Assembly: GCF_025602895.1 (NCBI RefSeq)
Contig: NW_026516216.1
Coordinates: 558,001 to 622,000 of the forward strand
From: Polychytrium aggregatum
Taxonomy: Eukaryota; Chytridiomycota; Chytridiomycetes; Polychytriales
Reading direction: 5' to 3'
DNA length: 64,000 nt
Shown piece after piece: positions 44,131 through 55,798 of the stretch. Position 1 is the first letter of the stretch; every line of letters starts with the position of its first letter. The position numbers and the translations under genes are program-made. The notes below the pieces were generated by a model that was not told the DNA's origin, searched no databases, and saw only the letters and a program-made list of their open reading frames with translations.

Positions 44131-45739
44131 TCAGAGCTCCATAAACTTGCAGATCGGTAGGTTGTAAGTGTTGAGGCTCCAGTACGGCCGCTTGGTGCCC
44201 TGCCAGACTTCATCGCCGAGAGCTTCGAGATCCAATTGGACGTATTCAGTCTGGATGCACATGTCCTGCAGATCGAGATCTGCGATCTGGCAGTAGACGT
44301 CGTGGAAGAACCGGTCGGTGCCTCCGAGGCCGTTGAAGTACGAGTAGATGCCGTCCTGTCGAAGGATGTTGGGCAGGACTTCGTGGAACTCTGAACACAG
44401 ATGCCACGGTCAGTCCGATTCGGCGAGCAGGCCAGCGTTCTGTGCGGCGCCGACCATGCAAATCCTGCTATCCCGGCGGCCATACCGCCACTTTGGACAC
44501 CACTTACCTTTCAGGTCGGCATAATACTCGCCAAAGGTATCTGGAACCAGGATCCATGGACATAAAGTTGAGCCGGAGGAGCCAGAGATGATCGGATACT
44601 GGAGTTCCGGCCAGCTGCTCGTCTGGTCAAGCCAGGTATGAGCACTCACCAAAGAAGATACCGTCGTAGGTCTCGAGTTGAGGAACGACATCTTGCCACC
44701 GACCAAACAGGATCTTGACTCCGGGGATCTTGTCCCAGCCTTCCTCGAGCATGTGCTTGTACACGTCCGGGTGTGCTTCGATGATTGTGTGCGTCCGCGG
44801 CTTCAGCTTCTGCAGCTCCTTGTCGACCAGTCCAAGGCCAAAGCCAACTGCCAGTCGGTGGACGGATGCGAGTGGTGAGCGAGGGTGTATCAGCCGCATC
44901 GGTGCCGGTGCATTGCCACGCTACGTCGCTGGCTGTAGTTGGTGGCTGCAGACAATCTATCTGCTGGACCTGGCCTCACACAGATGATAGAAGCCGAACC
45001 GCCTGCCAACGAGACATCTTCCGCTCTTGATCTCACCATTCAGCACGTCCAGGCCGGGTTTGGGAGCAATCACTTTGGCGTGATGGATCATCAGCGGATG
45101 CTCCCATCCCATCATGACGGCATTTCTTTCGCTATCCAGGAGTCGGCCCTCGGAAAAGACAAGCGGGCTCGCCAGATACTCGGCATTCGAGACCTTGGTC
45201 TTCTTCTTGGGAGGCTCTGCGGCAGCATCAGGTCCCGGCTTGGTGTCCTGGCGAAGTGCTCTGTCCGCGCCGACTTGATCGGGTGCTTGTGCATTGTCAT
45301 GCTCGGTCTCGTGGATCTCCTCGCCGCCATCTTTGAGATTGCCATCGGCATCATCATCTTCCTCGGCACCATCGTCATCTTCATCGTCATGGTGGCGAGA
45401 AACAGCCTCAAGAAGCAGCTCGGATCGGATGCCTTCTTGTACGAGGGCATCGTACACATCCATGTGGCCGGCCTCAAGGGCGGCCTCGCCAGCGCTCTTG
45501 TGGGCGAAATCGACCGAATTCCACGGCACGCCGATGCGGATGAGGGCTTGGACGGCATCGAGGCTTCCAGAGCCGCAGGCATCGTGGAGAAGCGTTGCTC
45601 CGGTCTCGGGATCGACATAGTGGATGTCGGGCTTGGGGGTGGCCTGAAGCAGCACGGCGATCTGCTCGACATTGCCGTCGCGGCAGGCCTGGACGAGCAG
45701 CAGCGTGTTTTCGTTTGTGGAGACAGGCTGGTCGCTCAT
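44131..45739 (-). CDS. rmt2: Rmt2-type protein arginine N5-methyltransferase with ankyrin repeats
   Basis: Four exons (45739-45037, 44847-44650, 44540-44508, 44390-44131) give 397 aa, close to yeast Rmt2 (412). Residues about 10-110 are ankyrin-like (LLVQACRDGNVEQIAVLL, GATLLHDACGSGSLDAVQAL, SAGEAALEAGHMDVYDALV). An acidic, then basic (PPKKKTK) linker follows. The methyltransferase domain contains RNAVMMGWEHPLM, the SAM loop DVLNVGFGLGLVD, IIEAHPDVYKHM and YDGIFFDTFGEYYADLKEFH, and ends RPYWSLNTYNLPICKF. Exon 3 is a 33-base microexon that supplies the diagnostic DTFGEYYADLK segment. In yeast, Rmt2 methylates the delta nitrogen of an arginine in ribosomal protein uL11 (Rpl12). It shares a 297-base divergent promoter with a membrane-anchored methyltransferase. 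Confidence 0.93.
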
Positions 45740-45977
45740 GCTGTCGTCGCCGCAAACGGGTCGGGGTGTGGGTCCGGAACGGTTGTTGGGTCTGAGCAGA
45801 TCAGCAGCAGGCGCACTGGCGCTCGGTCCAAACACCAAACAAAAAAAGTGATTGCTGGCGCCTCTGTCGGCGGCGCGGCCGTGGCGCTGCCGTTTGCGGC
45901 CAGCCGTCACCGGAATGCGAGGATTTCTGGAGCGAGCGCCCTCAGACCAGACCAGACCCGGCCTTCCTCTCTGCACC

Positions 45978-46033
45978 GCTTCGACCCATCGCTTCGACCC
46001 ATCGCTTCAACCCATCGCTTCGACCCATCGCTC
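45978..46033. repeat. 13-bp tandem repeat (GCTTCGACCCATC) x4
   Basis: Four copies, one with a single substitution, end only a few bases before the start codon of the membrane methyltransferase. They lie between the two divergent methyltransferase genes. Confidence 0.9.
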
Positions 46034-46036
46034 TCC

Positions 46037-47050
46037 ATGCCCAGCGCCCCAGCAGCCAGCTCCGAAACTGCTCCGGCAGCTTCCAAAGCCGCCCCGCTCC
46101 GCGGCTTCTACGGCATCGACGACATCAGCGTGCCCTGGACGCTCCTCGCCGTCTCCATCGCTGTCATTTTCACCGCAGCAATGTGCCAGTGGATTACCCG
46201 GGTGATGTTTGCCGTTGCAGAAGAAAAAGCCAAGGCTCCGCTCTACCTGCGATCAACCTCCCAAATCCTGTACATCTTTGCGCTCTACAACCTCTACAAG
46301 GCTGCCCTCCATCTGTTCGGGTCATTGTCCACCAAAAAGACGCAGGCTCTCGAAATCGTCGATCGCCTCAAGGCGTCTGGCGTGCTTGTCAAGCCGGGCT
46401 GCCAGATCCTTGATGTCGGCACGGGACGGGGGCTGCTTGCCTGTGCTCTCGCGAGGGAATTTCAGCAGCTCGACCAAGAGCCAGGATCCGATCCAGCCTC
46501 GGAACTCGACGTGAATGTCAAGGGCAAGCGAAGGCAAGCCGGCGAGGCCCAGAGCACCGAGGCCCCGTCGATCCGCAGAGTGGTCGGCATCGACACCTGG
46601 GACACAAAGGATCTCTCGCATCAGGGCGGGGAGAAAGCCGTATTCCGCAACGCTCTCAAGGAAGGAATCGCCGATCCAAGCCGCTTCATTTCGATCCAGA
46701 CCCAGGATGGCCGCAACACCGATTTTGAATCGGGTCAGTTCGACGCCGTCGTTTCGTCGCTGACGGTCCACTGCTTCTCGGAAAAGTATGTTGGCCCCGG
46801 GTCAAGCCAAGGCGGGGCCAGCTCAGAATCTGCGGCTGAAGCCCGGCTGCAGCGAGATTATGGGCTCCAGGAAATGGTCCGAGTGGCCAGACCCGGCGGC
46901 ACGATCATGGTGTGGGACATTGCCCACTGCGACGAATACGAGGAATATCTTGCCAACCACAAGGACATCGACAGCTGCCAAAGCCAGGAGGCTGGCACGC
47001 TGTTTGGCACCACGGCGCATCTTATTATTGCCACCAAGAAAGCCAAGTGA
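46037..47050 (+). CDS. Membrane-anchored class I SAM-dependent methyltransferase
   Basis: Single exon, 337 aa. Two hydrophobic segments occupy about 33-60 (TLLAVSIAVIFTAAMCQWIT) and 76-95 (QILYIFALYNLYKAALHLFG). The Rossmann methyltransferase core follows: motif I CQILDVGTGRGLLACALA (122-139), VVGIDTWD, FDAVVSSLTVHCFSEK and the post-motif GLQEMVRVARPGGTIMVWDI. The fold and membrane anchor are clear; the substrate is not. The open frame extends upstream of 46037, but that part reads backwards through the rmt2 promoter. The chosen ATG immediately follows the 13-bp repeats and begins an Ala/Pro-rich leader. Between rmt2 and this gene there is room for only a shared promoter. Confidence 0.85.
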   Translation: MPSAPAASSETAPAASKAAPLRGFYGIDDISVPWTLLAVSIAVIFTAAMCQWITRVMFAVAEEKAKAPLYLRSTSQILYIFALYNLYKAALHLFGSLSTKKTQALEIVDRLKASGVLVKPGCQILDVGTGRGLLACALAREFQQLDQEPGSDPASELDVNVKGKRRQAGEAQSTEAPSIRRVVGIDTWDTKDLSHQGGEKAVFRNALKEGIADPSRFISIQTQDGRNTDFESGQFDAVVSSLTVHCFSEKYVGPGSSQGGASSESAAEARLQRDYGLQEMVRVARPGGTIMVWDIAHCDEYEEYLANHKDIDSCQSQEAGTLFGTTAHLIIATKKAK

Positions 47051-47582
47051 GCCTTTCAGGCGAGCTCGGCCTCGTCGCCTCTGCCAGCCCCGCCACCTGA
47101 TCCTATCTCAGCAGAGACAGCTCGGTGTGGCGGGCGGGTGATGCTCTCGATGACGGCTTGCGAGAGTGTGCAATCTGATGCAAGTTCAGGCGTTGACGCA
47201 TCAGCAGGCAGCAGATTGCCACAGCAGCACAAGAGCATCCAAGCCAGGGCTGAACCTGGCGGGACACATGGTACCCATTTCATTTTCGAAACGCTGTAAT
47301 AGCAGGCTCCCACTCGGATCCAAGCCAATCTCGCACCGCAATACACCAGCACTATCACCCACGGGCCTGTTTGATTTGCCTTTACAGTACTCTAGTTTCT
47401 GTTTAGGAATAGAAAGGGGCCGGAGACAATCGTGTGCCAGCGGAGATGCCAAAGCGATGGGGGGGCTGTTCGCGCCCATAGGCGGCACGGCACCAAGGGG
47501 CAGCGAGGATCTGTCTGCCCGGATGGGAAGTGATGCTGCAGTGATCGACAGACACCCACAAAAAGCGAGCACCGCCGCAGGA
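47051..47582. other. Convergent 3' spacer (membrane methyltransferase / SAPS gene)
   Basis: This 0.53 kb between convergent stops includes a weak copy of the dispersed repeat core at 47270-47300. I see no gene. Confidence 0.6.
47270..47300 (+). repeat. Dispersed repeat core, copy 4 (diverged)
   Basis: GGTACCCATTTCATTTTCG followed by AAACGCTGTA aligns with 38280-38305 (TCCCATTTCGTTTTGGGAAAGCTGTA) with several substitutions. Confidence 0.4.
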
Positions 47583-50500
47583 TCATTTGTGAATGCTGCT
47601 CTGGGCTTCGAATGAGGAAAAGTCGGCCCATCCAGTGCTAACGGGCGGCCGGGCCGGAGGCGGTGGACTCGATACTTTGGCGCCGGATGCATCGGGCCCC
47701 GAATAAGTGATCGAAGGAGCGTTGCCACGGGCATCCTCAATAGGCCGCTCGATCCACTCCTGCAAACAGAGACCGCACGATATCGGTAAGTTTGCTCCAC
47801 TGTCGTCTGTCTCGTCAGGGAGGGTTGTCCACCACGGACTCGTCTTGCAAGTGGCTGGTCCATCTGGCAGCAGAGCACGGCGGCTTTCGGCTGGCTGTCC
47901 CAGAAATGGGTCGTCAGACTCAAAACTCGTACCTCGCCACTGTCGCCGCCACTGACACTCGAGATCTTGGAGAGACGCGTGGCGTCTGGGTGCTCCTCGG
48001 TCGCGGGCTGTTCATCTTCATCGTCATCGTCGTCGTCATCGTCGTCGTCGAATTCGCCAGAGTCTCCACCTTCCTGGCGTGCTCCCGGGACTCGAGTTTC
48101 CACGGCCAAGTGTCCCTGAACATTCCACGAATGCGAGCCAGCAGTAGTGCTTTGCGTCAGTCGACTCGGCGTCAATGTGATTGCATGTTCATGGCTATTG
48201 CAAAGCGACAGGTACGGTGCTTACCGAGATCTGGAATGTTGGTGAGATTGCAGAGTTCTTGTTGTCCAGGTCGCTGTTATCATTGCAAGAAACGTGGGTG
48301 TCCATACGAATGTCAGCCCACTACACATGTTGGGCCGAGGCAATCAAGCAATGTGGCTCGGGGCCGTTGCAGTGACACAGCCACCCCCGCATCACTCGGC
48401 AGTGCCCAACACCCGACGCTTTGATCATACTCTATCCAGCCTTGCTCGTCTTCTTCGTCGTCTGAGCTTTCAGCCCCGAGCAGCCGGTCGGGCAAGTCGT
48501 TGACGATTTGCTGGCACAGGTAGCGCGCGAACTGGTCGGTTGTGGAGGAGCGGGATCGAATCGAGAGAAGGGGAGGGTGTCGGTTGATTCAGTTCGGAAT
48601 AGTATCGATGTCGAGTTGTGGGCAAGTTGGTAGTTGGAGTCCGGTCGGTCGCATCGTATCGTATCGTATCGTATCGTATCGTATCGTATCGTATCGTATC
48701 GTATCGTATCGTATCGTATCGTATCGTCCGCAGTTACAGTGAGAGTGGGGGGGGGAGCCGTTTGCAGGAAGGGGTTGGAGGCAGAAGGGGAAGCAGGTCA
48801 AAAGTCAAATTAGTACTTTTATTCGTGCACACCGACACCCAGGCGGCCACGGAGAATTGACAATAAATAGGAAGGCGTGGCGAAGGAGAGAGGAGGAAAG
48901 GGGAGGAGAGGAAAGGAGGAGTAACCAGCAAAGACACTCTGGCATGGGAAGGAGCGCGGGTGAGAAAAGGAATGAATGCTCGTCCTGCTCTCCTACGCCT
49001 TCTGACAACCAAGTTGCTTTAATAAATATGACTACAAAGGAAGAGCCATACGCCAATACATTCATATCGCTCGGTATGAAATACACAAGGCTTGCCGACA
49101 AGCACAAACGAAAGCCAGGAAGGAGGGAGGACAAGAGTGGCACCGCAAGTAACAGTGGGGTCCTCGTCATCGAACCGAATCCAGTGAATGGAGGGGGGGA
49201 TGGGAGGGCCAAGCAACCACAGACATGCCAAAGCTCAGAGAAAACCAAATCATCATCATAGCACCAAGAGTGGAGGGACAACAACAACAAAGGAAGATGG
49301 ATAGACGCCCATACGAAAACGGCAGATGAAAGGTGGCACGGGCGAGTCATGGAGCGCAACCAGGCGGCGGCTAGTCCCAGTTGCTGCCGGCCCATTCATC
49401 TTGCATCATCACCAGTTTCCTCACCTGGTCGTTCGAGGCCTCCCCTTCCCCACTATACCTATGGTCTCTATTCGCGACTCCATCAATATCATCATCTTCA
49501 TCATCACTCAGCCCTGTGATGCCACTCATCGCGTAGCTTGGCGCGTTTCGGTTGATTATGACGCCGGTATCTGCGTCGTCGAAGGCTCCTGACATGGGCG
49601 GCATGGCCGACGGGTTGCTTGCAGGGCGGACGCCGCCAAGAGGCTGTCGGTCTCGCTCCTTGGTGTCCTTGAGAATGCCGTTCACATAGTCTTGCCAGTC
49701 GGATGAAGCAATGGTGTCTTGGTGGCAGAGGGAAAGCAAGGGCAGAGAGTCAGGCCAGTGATTGTCATCTTCACAAACGGCACACAAGCGCCGCCAGCGA
49801 TAACTTGAACATAGAGACACCTGTTCCGGAATACACAGTCGAGGAAGGCAGAGGCACGACCAAACAGACCTTTGATATCATCCATGAGTTCAGGACCACA
49901 CTTCTCCAACAGCTTGCTGACCTCGTCGGAAATGTAGGTCAAATGGCCCATGTAGCCAAGCCGGACGCCTTTAGGTTGCTCCCTATGATCGATGCAGGCA
50001 AATATGTGCGCGTGAGTGAGGACTGTGGCGATAACGGAGCATCCACTGACGAGGTCCACGGAACAGGCATCCGGACAGGCCACATTGCGAGTTGCAGACT
50101 TACTCTCCGGCGTCGTTTCGCCGTTGGGCCTCGGTGATCCTCTTGGTGAGGGCGCCGTCGCGCAGGATCTGGGCAGGAAATCGAAAGAAGGATCGTCAGT
50201 CACAGCATCAGTCGCTGGCCGCCAGGAAGGCGACGGATCAACCCGAGAGCAGAGCAATCCAAGCGCGATTCGACACCATGGATTACTGGACTCGATTCTC
50301 TGCGGAATCAAGAATGGGTGCACAGGCACAAGAACAGCACGTCGGGTGAGGCTGAGCCAAGTCCCACCAAGAGGGCACCACCCCAATACTCACCGAAACC
50401 ACAGCCCTTCGCACGGTGGTCTGAACCCGCTCGATCTTGGCGTCGAAGGCAGGGTTTGGCACAAAGTCTGCGGGAGGAGCGTCCGTGCCCTGGATAATGG

Positions 50501-53500
50501 CGGCGCGCTGCGCAGAGAGCGAGCTCGTGAACGAGTATGTGTTGAAAACCTTGGCGATCATATCGTACACAACCGAGTGCAAAAAGTTGTTCCATTCGTG
50601 CTGGAAAAACAGATTCTGTGTCCGACAGAGCCTCCTGTCAGCATCGGGCAACGCTGTTCTCGTCCGCCCACCTCCTCAAACGGCATCGCCACATCGAGAC
50701 GTGTAAATGCGCCTCTCCCCCAACGTACCAGACAGGTCGGCAGAATGTTGAATGTAGAAAAGATTTCGGTGATGCGGATGAGCTCGTCCACGATGGTCTG
50801 GTCGCACACTTGCATTGGATCTACTCCGTTCACGAGACCCGCGGTCGGCGACAGCCCGGGATATCCGGCGGGGTTTAGCGAGCCGCTCTCGGTGAGACGC
50901 TCGAACAATGGGCTGGAGGTGTAGAGGTATTGCAGATGGAGTATCTCGGCAAACAGCTCGCAGGTTTTTAGGCGCTCGGGGCCAAGACGCTGCGCAGAGG
51001 CGCGGACGGTGGGAAGGCTCTGAAAACCACAGCGACCGGCATTGTCAGCGCAAAGCAGACGGGAGGCAGAAATAGCAAGGAGTCATGTCAAGTGCAAGTG
51101 TCGCCGGCGCTTGGTCAGGACAAACGGGCTCGAGCGATGAGAGTGCTTACACTCGTCCATTGGTGGTCGAGGAGCTTGGCAAAGTCGGTCAGGCGCTCTC
51201 TCAGCACCGAGAGCATGTCGCTGAGGTCGATGGCCAGCATCCGGATTCGCGCGGGCGAAGGCTCAGTCGTGCTAAGTTGCTGCTGGTTCTGTTGCTGGAG
51301 CTGCATTTGATGCTGCTGGTACTCGGCTTGCTCGATATCGCTGGAGCAAACGTGTTTGTCAGGACATGGGCGAGCCGAGGCAGGCTTGGATGGGACCAGT
51401 GTGATGGACATGTGCAACCATACCTGCAGTATCTCCGGATAAGCTCGATAAAGATGTTGATGCCGTTGGTCAGCGAGCTGGATGTATTGGGGGCAGCCGT
51501 GTCGAGCATGTAGGTTACAAGGACCAGAACGATTTCCTTGCTGTAGATCGTACGGCGAGATAACGAGAACGGAGAGTTAAAGTCTGTACCCGTGCAATGC
51601 AAACCGCTCGCCAATGGCAGACGGCGTGTAGAGGACATACCTTTTGAGCTCGTTTACGAGCGAGTTTCCAAGGAAATCGCTCTGGGGCATGGCGTCGCCT
51701 CCGCCGGTTGGGTCGGCAATGTTGCTCTGATAGCTCACAGCGATAATATCGAGCAGAGTTTGGGCGGCGGTGTTGTGCATCTAACGACCAGGAGGGCAGA
51801 CGTGAGTGGGCGACCTGGCCGAGCATACGAGAATAGGGGTGGATTTTGTGCCGCAGTTGCACGGCCGAGTCATTACCTCGGGATCCAGGTTTGGGTCCAA
51901 GCGGCTGACCAAATGTGCAATAAGGCCTTGGGCATTGAGCCACTGAATTGATTGCGTCGCAGATCGAAGATTGGTCAGAGACGAAGCCGCATACCCATTC
52001 CGATGTATCGGCGCAGCGGCCGAGGAGGCGAGCGAGCCAGGAAGCAAGTCGCGCATGTATACGATGAACCACAACGTAGATGAGGAGCAACAAAAGACCA
52101 TGATCAAGCCATAGGTCAGGGTGGTCGATCTTTGGAGCAGCCTTCCATTGGGGGGGGGAGCAAGACATCAGGATGGGCCCATTTCCGGTGAATGCGCTGT
52201 GGTTACCTCGACGATGCCGTTGCCTTCTGGGAGCTCGGCAGCGCTAATCAGCTTGAGCAGCAGGTCGGCGATCGCTGACGAGCCAATGTGCCGGAGGATA
52301 TTTGTTACAAAGTTTGGGACGCTCCGGACGAATTGGATAAACTGGTAGAGTTGGCAAGGTGCGACGGATGTGTAGGTGAGTGTGAGAGTTCACAGCCAAG
52401 GACACCCGGAAGGCGACGGGACGCGGGAGGCTGGTTTGAGGCGACAAAGGTCGAGATGTGAAGCAGTGCGATGCATCCTTGGAGACAGAAACGTCGTCTC
52501 GGCACGGAGAATCACCTCGGCGGTTTTCTTTTGCAGCAGCACGCCGTTGACCTTGCAAAAGTAGCTGGCCTGCAGAGGATTGATTCCCACGGGCCCCTCG
52601 AGTATGGACCAGAAGTGGTTTAGCAGGGAAATATTGGACATGATTCCTTCGCAGATCGAAAAGATTTCGCAGCTGACAATTTCGCTTGCTAGATATGGAT
52701 ATCTAGGGTTTGGACGAGGAGACTGCTGTTAATGGACAGGCTGGCCTGGGATCGATCGCAGATTCGCGACAGAACTGCACAGCGAGAAGATCAATAAGCT
52801 AGCAGTGGTAGGAGGAGGGGGAGCGCATGTGTGAATAATGACGGAATGGCTCGGCGACAAGGATCTGGCTGCAGGACTCGTGGATCATGGTCCGGACGAT
52901 TGGCATAGAAATCAACAGCTGACAGAGGCCAGCCAGAAGCTTCCAATGCGCTCTGTCGGCCGACGCCAAAGAGTGAAGGCGGATGCATAGATGAACCAAG
53001 ATAATCCAACGGGACGCGAAGCCAAGGGCTCAGGAGACAGGAGCAGCCGTGCCATCGCTAAATGACCCCGGTTGTCGCGCCCGAGGATCGATTCGAGGAT
53101 CGATTCGAGGACCCAGAAGTAACCGCCGAGCGTGATACTGAGCGAGAGGGGAGGGGCATGCGAGCACGAGCCGACGGCGGAACGACGGATACTTGAATGC
53201 CTTTGTTTCGTCCAGATTGTTATCGACGATGTATCCGAGGAGCTTTGTGAGCGATTCGGGTTTGCAAAGGCTGGCGGGTGGGATAGGAAGAGGAGGATGG
53301 GGTGAGTTCCGCGGCAAAGGAATGGCTCAGAACCAAGGCCATCGTCCACACCGGCAGGCAAAGCCAAAGGGATCCAAATGCCGGGTGTGATCGCTGAATG
53401 AAGACAGGGTGGGTCCCGGGACAGGTGGAGGGGGGAGGGTGAGGACGAGATCAAGCAGTGATGGGTGGAGAGCATCGAGCGGACAAGGGTCTGGGCCACA

Positions 53501-53919
53501 CGAGAGGGGGGAAAGGGTGGCAGATGCGACCGATATCGGGATGCATGGCGAGCACATTATGCAGGAATGTGATGCCCATGCCTGGGTCCGGAGACGAGCC
53601 AAGAAGAGAAAATACACGTAACCCAGGAGCAGAGTGCAGGCAGCAGACGCCCTTCTGTTCTGAGTCAACAGGCAGCCGAGCACCACGCGGCAATATCGGC
53701 ATCGACAGCACCGGCGGGAGCAACAGCAACAGAAACAGCAGCAGCGCGAGATAGGACGATCGGCACGGCAACATACAAATCGATAAGCTTGGTGTTGTGT
53801 GCCTTGCATTCCTGCAGGAGCTCCTCCTCCTCCATCAGCTCATCGAGGGTGACGCCTTCCTTCTCGAGCAGGGTGTCGATCGCCGAGGCAGCGTTGTGGA
53901 ATCCAAATCGCCAGAACAT
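47583..53919 (-). CDS. SAPS-domain protein: SIT4/PP6 phosphatase-associated regulatory subunit
   Basis: Seventeen exons: 53919-53777, 53270-53193, 52702-52516, 52341-52207, 51942-51877, 51780-51641, 51540-51424, 51340-51151, 51019-50729, 50615-50394, 50168-50104, 49982-49870, 49717-49425, 48531-48431, 48273-48225, 48115-47933 and 47759-47583. They total 2550 nt, or 849 aa. The N-terminus [20 protein letters not shown] and then [20 protein letters not shown] are diagnostic of SAPS proteins. Further conserved blocks are [68 protein letters not shown] and [14 protein letters not shown]. The C-terminus is acidic and ends GWADFSSFE. Family members hold the PP6-type phosphatase Sit4 and direct it in TOR signalling and G1 progression. 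Introns are 57-893 bases long. The exon 12/13 donor is the atypical GTCTGT. Joins around exons 14-16 are inferred from phase and motif continuity. Confidence 0.9.
48651..48727. repeat. GTATC pentanucleotide microsatellite, about 15 units
   Basis: A perfect array of the 5-mer GTATC lies in the 893-base intron 13 of the SAPS gene, the longest simple repeat in the window. Confidence 0.97.
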
Positions 53920-54413
53920 GTGGGGCGCGGCAGAATGGTGCGAGAGGCCAGGGGTCTTGGAGACGGAGAGACAGGGCCGTCGCAGGCGGGGAGAGCACGA
54001 TCGGGCAGGGGTGCTTGCGTCCTGGGAAGGAGGACAGGGTGATGTGGATGCCCAAGCGAGCGGGTGGCAGACGGCCGTCTGGCGGCCCCAGGAAGGCAAG
54101 GGAGCGGCGAGGGGCGAGAGCGGCGGCGAGACAGCGGCGAGCGAGAGGTTGGTGGGTGGACTATTAATTTCATTAGGCGGCCGGCTGTGCGATCTGGCGG
54201 GGTGGACAGCGCCGACGCCGCTGGCCGCACAGCACGACGACCGCAGATCTGGCCGAACATTGGGGAGAGCAGCTGGATGTATATCTGATTGATTGCATAT
54301 CTGATTGATTGCATATCTGATTGATTGCATATCTGATTGATTGCATATCTGGGTGCATAGTTGGTCAAGCAGCAGCACGGGCATCGCCATCCGACTGAAT
54401 AGCAGCGCAAGCC
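53920..54413. other. Divergent promoter region (SAPS / Cgi121)
   Basis: These 494 bases separate the two start codons. The half nearest the Cgi121 gene is dominated by a 16-bp tandem repeat. I see no other gene. Confidence 0.65.
54280..54350. repeat. 16-bp AT-rich tandem repeat (GCATATCTGATTGATT)
   Basis: Four perfect or near-perfect units plus a partial, ending about 60 bases before the Cgi121 start codon. It is conspicuously AT-rich in a GC-rich promoter. Confidence 0.93.
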
Positions 54414-55541
54414 ATGGCCACCACCACCACCACCACGCTGCCGCTCCCAGGATTTCTGGTGCCTCCTCCCAGCGACCATCCGTATCCGTCTGTCGCTGTC
54501 CACCAGGACGCCAGCGTCGATCCATGCTCCATCCATGTGTCGCTCTTTGTCAAGGTCCAGAATCCCGCCCAGATCAAGAACACAATCATCAAGAGCCCTG
54601 ACACGATTCCACAATGCTCGATGTTGGATGCTCGCAAGGTTCGGGCCGCCTCGATGAAGAGCCGAGAAAAGCCGGGGAAAGCCGGGGGAAAGCCGAGGAA
54701 ATACGACCCTGCAGCTCATTCTCCATCTCCATCCCCCTCCCTCGGTTCCTCACAAACAATCGCGCAGGTTCTGGACCCGTCGCTGATCCAGCTTGCGGCG
54801 CAGAAGGCCATCCTCGCGCGAGTTCAGGGCAAGATGAAAACCAAATCGATCTATTCGGAACTGCTATTCAACTTTACGCCAGGAACGAGTGTATGTACAA
54901 TGAGAAAGGAAGGTGGGAAGGAGGCCACGTGCGACTGCACATCAGAGGCGTATGTCGACATGCAGCAGCTTCACGGACGAATATGCAAGGCCGGCCAGGA
55001 CCGGCGAGCCAGCGGACTCACCCGTAGCCGTCGCCTCTGCTCGGCGCTCCTGTTTCGGGACGCAGATTACCGAATCGCTCAAGTTCTTTGGAGTCTCGGA
55101 CAAGACCAATGCCATATTTGTAGTTTTCATCGGAGAGCCATCGGCAGAGGTATGGCTGTGTGCATCCGGATCGGCGTCGCTCTCTTGTGGATTCGCCGGA
55201 CGGCGAGCTGCCATAGAGAAGGCTTTGCTCCAAGTCTGAACAGCATGCTTGGCGGTCCTATTCTCGAAGGGATTGGCCAAGATCCAGTCGCTCGTGCAAG
55301 GAGAACTTGTGCCGCTGAGTCGCCACGCCGAACTGGTGGACCTGCAGGCGGTTGAGAAGGTAAAGTGCAGCCCGCGCACGATTGCTCCCCGAAAAGCAGG
55401 CCTGGATCTGCCAGGATGTGTGAACTGAGAGCCCCTGTATGCATTCGCTCATTCCGCCAGATCTACAAGCTCGGATCGAGCAATGCAGCAGAGCGACTAT
55501 CGCTGGTCACAAGCTCGATGGCGCTGAAGGGATACCAGTGA
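54414..55541 (+). CDS. cgi121: KEOPS/EKC complex subunit Cgi121 (TPRKB-like)
   Basis: Five exons (54414-54638, 54768-54890, 55066-55149, 55282-55359, 55461-55541) give 196 aa. Conserved stretches follow the family in order: [73 protein letters not shown] and [20 protein letters not shown]. The [13 protein letters not shown][13 protein letters not shown] arrangement is the Cgi121/TPRKB signature. Cgi121 binds Bud32 and tRNA in the KEOPS complex that makes t6A37 on ANN-decoding tRNAs. The exon 1 donor GTTCGG and exon 4 acceptor CCAAG are weak; both are chosen because phase and homology continue. The N-terminal Thr tract is unusual. It is divergent from the SAPS gene. Confidence 0.88.
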
Positions 55542-55762
55542 CGATCCGAGGGCAGGGTGGACGAGGCACGACCAGCGCAGAACGGGCTTTGAGACAAAAC
55601 CACAGCAGGTGTCCGCGCCCGTCTGAGACTCGCTCTGCGGCGGACGGAGGTGGCCGCTGCACGTTGCTGTCATGAATGGAACTATCAAGTCGTTGGCCCA
55701 TGTCTTGAGACAGAGCGGCCCGAAGCGAGCAGCGTGATGGCAACCAGGAACGCCCGCGAACC

Positions 55763-55798
55763 CTGGCACACATGGTCCTTGGCACACATGGTCCTTGG
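55763..55798. repeat. Direct duplication of TTGGCACACATGGTCC-type unit
   Basis: TGGCACACATGGTCCT occurs twice in tandem, 17 bases apart. Confidence 0.85.

Noticed and set aside
44939-46036. Upstream extension of the membrane methyltransferase frame
   Set aside because: It runs antisense through rmt2 exon 1 and the shared promoter; the hydrophobic stretches are the reverse reading of the acidic rmt2 linker.
47201-48175. 324-codon minus-strand single-exon gene with a poly-Asp tract
   Set aside because: Only 48115-47933 belongs to the SAPS gene. The rest of the frame reads through an intron and is out of frame with the conserved terminal exon.
48651-48727. CRISPR-like regular array
   Set aside because: It is a pure pentanucleotide microsatellite with no spacers, and the genome is eukaryotic.
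49371-49424. Early stop ending the SAPS protein at EWAGSNWD
   Set aside because: A GTGAGG donor just before it joins to [18 protein letters not shown] at 48531, continuing typical SAPS C-terminal sequence in phase. The stop would be used only if the intron is retained.
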